DNA of 48,674 bases from Clostridiaceae bacterium (GTDB taxonomy: Bacteria > Bacillota > Clostridia > Acetivibrionales > Acetivibrionaceae), in assembly GCA_012519925.1 (NCBI GenBank), contig JAAYPF010000093.1, positions 1-48,674 on the forward strand, read 5' to 3'. The translations under genes were made by a program, and so were the position numbers. This document shows, one piece after another, positions 42,742-48,674 of this stretch. How positions within the stretch are numbered: position 1 is the first letter of the stretch; every line of letters begins with the position of its first letter. The notes under the pieces are model-generated. The model was not told the origin of the DNA. It was given only the letters and a program-made list of their open reading frames with translations, and searched no databases.

Positions 42742-45060
42742 CTATCCACACTTAGAATATCCACAATTTCTGCATACCATACAGCCACCTTCATGTTCAA
42801 CTGGTTTGCCGCACTCGGGACAAGTTGACCGAGACTCTATATCCAACATTTCGTCATCTTCCCAAGAACTTTCTTCCACATCGCTATAAACTTTAGCCGT
42901 CGGCCCTCTGAATTTCTGTTCCTCAGAAATGCTTAATTCTGCCGATGCGATATTGCTGCCATTTTGAATTTTGGCAACTTTCTCAATAAGCCTTCCTATT
43001 GCATCAGGGCATGACATTACTTTGAGTCCCTTTTGCCTAATTGTAGATGGACACCTTATACCTTTTAGCTGTTCTACTATATGTTTGTGGTCTATACCCG
43101 ACCTGAGTGCAATGGATACAAGTCTTGCGGTAGCCTCCGATTGAGAAGGACAACCACCTGCACGCCCGGTATTGGTAAACACTTCACATATTCCGTTTTC
43201 ATCATAATTAACTGTAACGTATAAATTACCACATCCGATTTTTACCTTTTCAGTAAATCCTGTTGCTATCTCTGGTCTTTGCCTTGGAACTATACTGTTA
43301 ACAGATGTTTTGTCCGTCTGTTCAGAACTTAACTCCTGTTCCTTACCTTTAACTTTTCCAATATTTAATACTTGCAAATCTCTACTGCCGTCTCTATATA
43401 TTGTAACACCCTTACAATAAGTCTTGTATGCTTGAAGGAAGACTTCTGATACGTCTTCTTTAGTTGCTTCATTTCTAAGATTTACTGTTTTAGATACAGC
43501 ATTATCAGTATATTTTTGGAAAGCCGCCTGCATTTTTACATGCCATTGTGGTGAAATATCATGGGAAGTAACAAATACCTTTTGAACTGATTTCGGTATC
43601 TCAGGGAACCCATGTATAGTACCCTTATTTGCTATTCTCCTCATTAATTCGTCGGAATAAAATCCGTCAATTACTGCAATTTGCTTGAACAAAGGATTTA
43701 CCTCTATAAGCTCGTCATTGTCCATGACATTTCTGATATAGGATATGGCAAATAGAGGCTCTATTCCACTTGATACCCCTGCAATTATGCTTAATGTACC
43801 GGTGGGTGCAATTGTTGTTGTAGTTGCATTTCGAACCTTCATTCCAAGCTCTTTATAAATACTTTTATCATAATAAGGGAACACGCCCTTTTTATCTGCA
43901 ATTTCAATGGATGCCTTCTTTGACTCTTCTTGAATAAACTGCATAACTTTCTCAGCAAGCAGTATAGCTTTTTGAGAGTTGTAAGCAATATTTAGCTTGC
44001 AAAGCATATCTGCCCATCCCATAACCCCAAGACCTATCTTTCTTGTACCTCTTGTCATTTCATCAATCTCGGGTAACGGATATTTATTTACATCTATTAC
44101 ATTATCCAGAAAATGCACTGCTTTTCTAACTGTCTGACTCAATTTATCATAATCTACCTCAGGAGTTCCGTCGGCGTTTTTTATCATAACACTTAAGTTT
44201 ATAGAGCCAAGATTACATGCCTCATAGGGGAGCAAAGGTTGCTCACCACATGGATTGGTACTTTCTATATCACCTAACAGTGGAGTAACATTATCTTTAT
44301 TTAATCTATCTAAAAATATAATACCCGGTTCGCCATTCTTCCAAGCCATTTCAACAATTAAATCGAATACATATTTTGCATTGAGTTTACCTACAATTTT
44401 GCCCGAATGAGGATCTACTAACTCATAATCTTGGGCTGTCTCTACAGCATTCATAAACTTCTCGGTAATACCAACACTGATATTAAAATTGGTAATGTCC
44501 ACATTGTCCTTTTTGCAGGATATAAATTCAAGAATATCTGGGTGGTCTACTCGGAGTATACCCATATTAGCCCCTCTTCTAGTGCCTCCTTGCTTTACAG
44601 CTTCTGTTGCTGCATTAAAAACCTTCATGAAACTTACCGGTCCACTAGCTACTCCTCCAGTCGAATTTACTGTAGCACCTTTCTGACGTAACCTTGAAAA
44701 ACTAAAGCCTGTACCTCCGCCACTTTTATGTATTAAAGCGGCATTCTTAATAGCTTCAAAAATTCCCTCCATTGTATCTTCTATCGGAAGAACGAAACAT
44801 GCACTCAATTGTCCTAAAGGTCTACCTGCATTCATTAAGGTAGGTGAATTAGGCAAAAACTCAAGATTGAGCATCATCTCATAAAATTCCTGTTCTATAT
44901 CCTTAAGTTCTTCTGAGGATACAAAATCTTTATCTGCAAGTGCTACTGTTTTAGCTACTCTCATAAACATCCCATTAGCATCCTCTAGCAATGTACCATT
45001 TTCATCTTTGGAAAGGTACCTTTTTTCAAGGACTTTTATAGCGTTTTCAGTCAAACTCAT
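42742..45060 (-). CDS. nrdJ: Adenosylcobalamin-dependent ribonucleotide reductase (class II)
   Basis: 772 residues. The catalytic domain has the class II features [22 protein letters not shown] (first active-site Cys in LSAC), [25 protein letters not shown] with the central Cys/Glu radical-site motif NPCGE, and [13 protein letters not shown]. After about residue 590 comes a TSCPD domain ([32 protein letters not shown]) and a C-terminal zinc ribbon with two CxxC pairs (CPECGKP and [10 protein letters not shown]), which may be the reductant-accepting tail. It makes deoxynucleotides from ribonucleoside diphosphates with vitamin B12 as radical source and works with or without oxygen. No B12 riboswitch motif is seen upstream. 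NrdR-like palindromes are at 45084-45129. Confidence 0.95.
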   Translation of the reverse strand: MSLTENAIKVLEKRYLSKDENGTLLEDANGMFMRVAKTVALADKDFVSSEELKDIEQEFYEMMLNLEFLPNSPTLMNAGRPLGQLSACFVLPIEDTMEGIFEAIKNAALIHKSGGGTGFSFSRLRQKGATVNSTGGVASGPVSFMKVFNAATEAVKQGGTRRGANMGILRVDHPDILEFISCKKDNVDITNFNISVGITEKFMNAVETAQDYELVDPHSGKIVGKLNAKYVFDLIVEMAWKNGEPGIIFLDRLNKDNVTPLLGDIESTNPCGEQPLLPYEACNLGSINLSVMIKNADGTPEVDYDKLSQTVRKAVHFLDNVIDVNKYPLPEIDEMTRGTRKIGLGVMGWADMLCKLNIAYNSQKAILLAEKVMQFIQEESKKASIEIADKKGVFPYYDKSIYKELGMKVRNATTTTIAPTGTLSIIAGVSSGIEPLFAISYIRNVMDNDELIEVNPLFKQIAVIDGFYSDELMRRIANKGTIHGFPEIPKSVQKVFVTSHDISPQWHVKMQAAFQKYTDNAVSKTVNLRNEATKEDVSEVFLQAYKTYCKGVTIYRDGSRDLQVLNIGKVKGKEQELSSEQTDKTSVNSIVPRQRPEIATGFTEKVKIGCGNLYVTVNYDENGICEVFTNTGRAGGCPSQSEATARLVSIALRSGIDHKHIVEQLKGIRCPSTIRQKGLKVMSCPDAIGRLIEKVAKIQNGSNIASAELSISEEQKFRGPTAKVYSDVEESSWEDDEMLDIESRSTCPECGKPVEHEGGCMVCRNCGYSKCG

Positions 45061-45083
45061 ATATTAATAAGCCCCCTTTTTTA

Positions 45084-45129
45084 ACTATATTTTGTATAGT
45101 GCATTTTGCACGATACTGTATATTGTATC
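45084..45129. promoter_or_regulatory. NrdR-like boxes at nrdJ
   Basis: ACTATATTTTGTATAGT (45084-45100) and GATACTGTATATTGTATC (45112-45129) are imperfect palindromes close to the NrdR consensus. Between them is a further inverted repeat GTGCA-TTT-TGCAC (45099-45111). The boxes lie 24-69 bp before the nrdJ start. The match is weaker than at nrdD. Confidence 0.6.
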
Positions 45130-45255
45130 ATTTATACTTTATTAGTCAAGTAAAAAAATTCTAATTCACTTCCTTGTTTTTTGAAATAAGCTCTGCAATA
45201 ATTAAGTCACAAAGCTAAATAAAAACTTAATAAATTTCAAAGAAAAAAATATAAA

Positions 45256-45285
45256 AAGCTCCGGCATTAAACACGCCGGAACCTT
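45256..45285 (-). terminator. Terminator after the downstream DUF4015 gene
   Basis: AAGCTCCGGC (45256-45265) pairs with GCCGGAACCTT (45275-45285) including two G-U pairs when read on the minus strand, followed by TTTTTATATTTTTTT. It is 95 bp past the stop at 45381. Nothing else is evident in 45130-45380. Confidence 0.78.
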
Positions 45286-45380
45286 CACAAATTTTTTTAT
45301 ATAAAATTAAATAGTATCATAAATAACCAGCTAATTAGTTAATTCTATTTGCATTTACTAATGGATCTATAAAAAGCATT

Positions 45381-46634
45381 TTATTCCTTTTTAAAAGCAT
45401 CTTCAGAATATTTATTACCAGCATTCCACATTATCCATTCTTCATATCCAGCATCATAAACTGCTTTTATCTGCTGCTTAACATCTTCTGGTCCATACTG
45501 CTTATAATAACCTGATCCAAGCCATGAAGCTGTAAAATCTTGCAAATAAGCTCGTATATCTGCCTTATAGCCATCCACAGTTGCAATTCTGTCCTTTGCC
45601 TTTTTAAGACTGTTATACACTACTCCATAAGGATCAAGATCCGGCTTAGAAAACGTCACACCGTTAACAGTCTGTCCTACAGCATAATGTGAAGGATAAA
45701 CCATGGGTGAAACATAATCTATGTCCTTACCGATTAATTCAAGATATTGTCCGATACCTTCTGTATCCGCAGGACTTTCACATATTATCCCAAACACATC
45801 CGCAGAGATAGGTACTCCTGGAATTTCTTTCTTAGCATAGGCTAAAAACTCATTTATGGCCTCATATTTTTCCTTATTATAGCTGCTGAAATCTGTAACC
45901 TTTTTTATCCCGTTTGGAAATCTTACGTAGTCAAACTGTATTTCATCAAAACCTTTCTCCACTGCTTCCTTAGCAATAGAAACTAGATATTCCCAAGTTT
46001 CCTCTTTATATGGATTAAGCCAGGATGCATACTTGCCACCACCAAGACTTTCTTTCCATATTTGTCCATCAATCTTCTTTATTGCTAAAGAAGTATTTTT
46101 TGCAGAATAAACAGGGTCTTTAAAACATACAAGTCTTCCTATTACATGAATATCATTGTCATGGAAAGCCTTTAAAACCTCGTCAGCATTATATTTATTC
46201 ATCCATGCTCCCGCTTCTCTAACAGCAGGCACATTTGATTCATAACCCACATACCCGTCGTCATCTTTAATGTCAACTACATATGAATTTATTTCTGTAC
46301 TATTTGCAAGGTCTACATAATGCTGCACTCTATCAGAACTTCCAACAGTCCAACCTGTAAGATATAACGCTTTAACTTTCACATCCTTTTTTACCGTATC
46401 ATCTTCGTCCTCACCATTTCCTTCCTCTATAGTAGGATTTGGGCTTACATCCGGTTCTGAAGTTCCGTTACCATTGTCAGTATTTTCACTACCTATAGTA
46501 ATATTTGGCTGAGGATCATTTTTATCTAGTGGGTTTTTTGTTCCACATGACGCCATTGAAAATACCATTGTAGATACTAAAAATGTTAGTATCACCTTGT
46601 TTTTCACACTCTTTGCCGCTAGTTGTCTAATCAT
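45381..46634 (-). CDS. DUF4015 putative glycoside hydrolase, lipoprotein
   Basis: 417 residues. Lipoprotein signal with lipobox MASC, acylated at C30, then a Asp/Glu/Asn/Pro-rich linker (about 33-82). The DUF4015 domain (about 85-415), a TIM-barrel predicted glycosidase fold, shows VKALYLTGWTVGS, NSYVVDIKDDDG, HVIGRLVCFKDP, the strong motif FDEIQFDYVRFP and SADVFGIICESP, and DYVSPMVYPSHYAVG. The FDYVRFP Asp and the Glu/Asp of CESP are plausible active-site residues by position only. It acts at the outer cell surface; the substrate is not known. The gene is a tandem paralogue of the next one upstream (46848-48104), with 213 bp between them. Confidence 0.87.
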   Translation of the reverse strand: MIRQLAAKSVKNKVILTFLVSTMVFSMASCGTKNPLDKNDPQPNITIGSENTDNGNGTSEPDVSPNPTIEEGNGEDEDDTVKKDVKVKALYLTGWTVGSSDRVQHYVDLANSTEINSYVVDIKDDDGYVGYESNVPAVREAGAWMNKYNADEVLKAFHDNDIHVIGRLVCFKDPVYSAKNTSLAIKKIDGQIWKESLGGGKYASWLNPYKEETWEYLVSIAKEAVEKGFDEIQFDYVRFPNGIKKVTDFSSYNKEKYEAINEFLAYAKKEIPGVPISADVFGIICESPADTEGIGQYLELIGKDIDYVSPMVYPSHYAVGQTVNGVTFSKPDLDPYGVVYNSLKKAKDRIATVDGYKADIRAYLQDFTASWLGSGYYKQYGPEDVKQQIKAVYDAGYEEWIMWNAGNKYSEDAFKKE

Positions 46635-46794
46635 ATTGACCTCCCATATTGTTGATTATTTTAATTTCTAATAATTTTATTCTACTTTTGATATTGTATA
46701 GTCTGCTTATTAAAATGATCTAACTAAGTTACATTAAATTAGACGTAATTCTTTGAATAAAGGTTCACAAAACATAAAGTTATAAAGCAGAAAT

Positions 46795-46832
46795 AATATC
46801 CTTTTATATTCAATTTGGATTCAAAGGATATT
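46795..46832 (-). terminator. Hairpin between the two DUF4015 genes
   Basis: AATATCCTTT (46795-46804) pairs perfectly with AAAGGATATT (46823-46832). No U-run follows on the minus strand (ATTTCT), so this may be a weak terminator or an mRNA-stabilising stem. Confidence 0.45.
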
Positions 46833-46847
46833 AACTCGAAATATTTC

Positions 46848-48104
46848 TTACTCCTTTTTAAAGGATATATCTTTATAATCATTTCGAGCATCCCAAAAAA
46901 TCCATTCTTCATATCCTGCATCATAAACTGCATTGATCTGTTGTCTGATTTGTTCGGGTCCGTATTTCTGGTAATAACCTTTTGGCAGATATGTTGCAGT
47001 AAAATACTGTAAGTAAGGTCTTACTTTCGCATTATACCCATCTATTTTAGCTATTCTATTCTTAGTCTTGACAAGAGCATTTAAAACAACATCATAAGGC
47101 TTTAAATCCGGTGCAGTAAACATCACGCCATTAATGCTCTGTCCTACTCCGTTACCCATCATTCCTTTGGAATTATTAGCATAGTGTGATGGATATATCA
47201 TTGGACATATATAATCTACATCTAGACCTATAGTTTCTAAAACCTGTCCGATACCTTCAGTATCACCAGGACTTTCACATATTATTGCAAATACATCCGC
47301 AGAAATAGGTACATTCATTTCCTTAATTTCTTTTGATGCAACCTTTAAAAACCCTGATATTGCATCTTTTTTGTCAGAAACATTCTTCCCGTAATCAACA
47401 CTTGCGGAACTTGCTGCCGGAAATCTGACATAATCAAACTGAATTTCATCAAAACCCTTTTCTACTGCTTCTTTCGCTACCTCTATATTATAATTCCATA
47501 CATCTTCATTATAAGGATTTGTCCATGCTATTTTACCGTTTTCTTTCCATAATGAACCATCAGGTCTTTTAATAGCCAAATCAGGTCTTTTAACAGCTAA
47601 ATAATCATCTCTAAAACATACTATTCTTCCTATGACATAAATACCGTTGTCATGCAAGGTCTTAATAACATAACTAGGATCATATAATTCTTCGTATGCA
47701 CCAGTTTCTTTTACTAGGGCTACATTTGATTCATAATTTACTTTACCATCTTCTTTAACATCTATAACAACGGCATTCAATTCCGTAGTATTTATTATCT
47801 CAACTATTTTATCTAAAAAGCTTTTATTACCTGCTGATACACCTGTAAGATATATAGCCTTAACTTTTACTTCCTTATTCTCGGCTTTTTCCATATCTTT
47901 TGGGCTTGTAGATATTTTTTCAGGCACAACCTCAACATTATTAGCATTATCTTTTATCGAACGGCCAATGATTGTATTATTTTGATCTGGTGAATTGCTT
48001 TTTTGACCTATAATACCATTTCCACTAAAAAAAAACACAGACAATATAACTAATATAACTGTCAATATTTGTGATAAAATTAAATATGTTTTGCTTTTTT
48101 TCAT
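46848..48104 (-). CDS. DUF4015 putative glycoside hydrolase, membrane-anchored paralogue
   Basis: 418 residues. One N-terminal hydrophobic helix (about 8-30) without lipobox, so it is an anchored or signal-cleaved form. After a polar linker the DUF4015 domain (about 80-418) follows with VKAIYLTGVSAGN, AVVIDVKEDGK, YVIGRIVCFRDD, FDEIQFDYVRFP and SADVFAIICESPGDTEG, then YICPMIYPSHYAN. It is closely similar to the neighbouring lipoprotein over the whole domain, with the same closing motif EEWIFWDARN. An insertion with GMMGNG (about 315-322) distinguishes it. Start ATG follows GAGGAAG. Surface polysaccharide is a plausible substrate, but nothing in the sequence says which. Confidence 0.87.
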   Translation of the reverse strand: MKKSKTYLILSQILTVILVILSVFFFSGNGIIGQKSNSPDQNNTIIGRSIKDNANNVEVVPEKISTSPKDMEKAENKEVKVKAIYLTGVSAGNKSFLDKIVEIINTTELNAVVIDVKEDGKVNYESNVALVKETGAYEELYDPSYVIKTLHDNGIYVIGRIVCFRDDYLAVKRPDLAIKRPDGSLWKENGKIAWTNPYNEDVWNYNIEVAKEAVEKGFDEIQFDYVRFPAASSASVDYGKNVSDKKDAISGFLKVASKEIKEMNVPISADVFAIICESPGDTEGIGQVLETIGLDVDYICPMIYPSHYANNSKGMMGNGVGQSINGVMFTAPDLKPYDVVLNALVKTKNRIAKIDGYNAKVRPYLQYFTATYLPKGYYQKYGPEQIRQQINAVYDAGYEEWIFWDARNDYKDISFKKE

Positions 48105-48398
48105 TTTCTTCCTCGTCCCGATTATGTTTTAATAGTATATTAAAGAAATATTTTTTATATGTTAAGCCATAATCAAATTAGTTCCCTGAGGAAGTACACT
48201 CTTATCAATTTATCAAAATTTAGTCATTATGGCAACATAAATTTATAATCTTCTTAAAAAATATTATGCACACTTTTGTTAACTTCAACACTCATATAAA
48301 TTTGGATTAATGATATAGTCTTTCTTATTTTGTATATTTATTGTTTTAAAGTCAAATTATTATACAATAAAAACTACGGGGCATCGAGGTCCTTCGTT

Positions 48399-48430
48399 TA
48401 TGCTCCTTTCATTTCACTTCAAGGAGCATA
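48399..48430 (+). repeat. Dispersed hairpin element, copy E
   Basis: TATGCTCCTT (48399-48408) pairs perfectly with AAGGAGCATA (48421-48430) around TCATTTCACTTC. It is the most diverged copy: the loop is TTTCAC-like, the stem is different, and CCTTCGTTT before it and the spacer GCATAATATAAA after it match the other copies. The region 48105-48398 is AT-rich with no gene. Confidence 0.5.
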
Positions 48431-48434
48431 ATAT

Positions 48435-48471
48435 AAAGAACCTTATTAGCAGAATACTAATAAGGTTCTTT
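48435..48471 (-). terminator. Terminator of the rRNA-tRNA operon
   Basis: A perfect 15-bp stem pairs 48435-48449 (AAAGAACCTTATTAG) with 48457-48471 around CAGAATA. It starts at the last base of the tRNA CCA end, so it ends the ribosomal operon immediately after tRNA-Asn. AAATTATA-type A/T sequence follows. Confidence 0.85.
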
Positions 48472-48546
48472 GGCTCCTCAAGTAGGACTCGAACCTACGA
48501 CCCTGCGGTTAACAGCCGCATGCTCTACCGACTGAGCTATTGAGGA
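48471..48546 (-). tRNA. tRNA-Asn (GTT)
   Basis: On the minus strand the gene reads TCCTCAATAGCTCAGTCGG at its 5' end. The acceptor stem TCCTCAA pairs with TTGAGGA; the D-arm is AGCTCAGTCGGTAGAGC; the anticodon loop is CTGTTAA with anticodon GTT for asparagine; the T-arm has GGTTCGAGTCC. CCA is encoded (48471-48473). It follows the 5S rRNA gene by 7 bp. Confidence 0.96.
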
Positions 48547-48553
48547 TTATAAA

Positions 48554-48669
48554 TCTGGCAGCGACCTACTTTCCCGGGACGTCTCCATCCAAGTATCATC
48601 AGCACTGAGAAGCTTAACTACCGTGTTCGGAATGGGAACGGGTGTGACCTTCTCGTTATAACCACCAGA
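48554..48669 (-). rRNA. rrf: 5S ribosomal RNA
   Basis: Read on the minus strand it begins TCTGGTGGTTATAACGAGAA and has the 5S landmarks CACACCCGTTCCCATTCCGA, ACACGG, TTAAGC, and the closing GGGAAAGTAGGTCGCTGCCAG, with TCTGGTGG pairing with CTGCCAGA. The length of about 116 nt is normal. It enters from the right, so the 16S and 23S genes lie outside the window. Confidence 0.96.
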
Positions 48670-48674
48670 AAATT

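Noticed and set aside
45061-45180. Cobalamin riboswitch upstream of nrdJ
   Set aside because: The leader is under 120 bases, has no B12-box-like motif and is filled by the NrdR-like palindromes.
46739-46933. 64-residue minus-strand frame after the upstream DUF4015 gene
   Set aside because: Its first half is a frame-shifted reading of the DUF4015 C-terminus (QINAVYDAGYEEW region), and the rest is intergenic sequence with no ribosome site.
1-48674. CRISPR array, prophage or a complete insertion sequence
   Set aside because: No regularly spaced repeats, no phage structural or integrase genes and no complete transposase were seen; only a 34-residue transposase-like end at the left edge.

Overview
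The window looks like the chromosome of a low-GC, anaerobic, spore-forming, cellulosome-producing clostridium of the Acetivibrio / Ruminiclostridium type. The support is four secreted proteins with type I dockerins (two GH9 cellulases, a CotH-type kinase, a CYTH protein), two oxygen-compatible-with-anaerobiosis ribonucleotide reductases (class III NrdD, class II NrdJ), strong Shine-Dalgarno sites and AT-rich spacers. The species cannot be fixed from the sequence alone. Almost everything is on the minus strand; the plus strand carries only an IS remnant, comFB, one GH9 gene and a DUF2461 gene.

Layout. 1-320: remnant of a transposase C-terminus and a terminator. 321-8061: exported RCC1/beta-helix protein, MATE transporter, small membrane protein, an operon yjbQ-yccF-EFR1 ferredoxin, and a pair of redox/metal proteins (NifX-like and C_GCAxxG_C_C) behind a palindromic operator. 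8096-10472: GH9-CBM3c-dockerin endoglucanase. 10719-17322: an AddAB-like helicase/nuclease pair. 17524-19262: ComFB and a TPR protein of unknown function. 19531-23651: four-gene membrane glycan operon (GtrA, GT-C glycosyltransferase, FAD oxidoreductase, anchored CBM protein). 23791-28507: cellulosomal cluster CotH-dockerin, GH9-dockerin, dockerin-CYTH. 28789-34951: NrdD, YibE/F, MFS, DUF2461. 35065-42339: sugar ABC transporter (binding protein and two permeases, no ATPase) with an overlapping YesM/YesN-type two-component pair. 42644-45129: NrdJ. 45256-48104: two tandem DUF4015 surface proteins. 48471-48669: tRNA-Asn and 5S rRNA, the end of a ribosomal RNA operon entering from the right.

How the parts work together. 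The cellulases release cello-oligosaccharides outside the cell; the two-component pair and binding-protein transporter are the expected means of sensing and importing oligosaccharides, probably using a shared ATPase encoded elsewhere. Both ribonucleotide reductases carry NrdR-type palindromes at their promoters, so they are probably controlled together. Many start codons here had to be moved inward from the longest reading frame because the Shine-Dalgarno site lies inside it.

The less ordinary content is (1) a dispersed hairpin element in five copies (about 8141, 37135, 38651, 38815, 48399) with a conserved loop, changing but still paired stems and an adjacent terminator; (2) a pair of cellulosomal proteins, CotH-like kinase and CYTH-type triphosphate tunnel enzyme, on either side of a cellulase, hinting at extracellular phosphate chemistry in the cellulosome; (3) AddA and AddB homologues that both carry four-cysteine nuclease motifs; and (4) several perfect palindromes in promoter regions.
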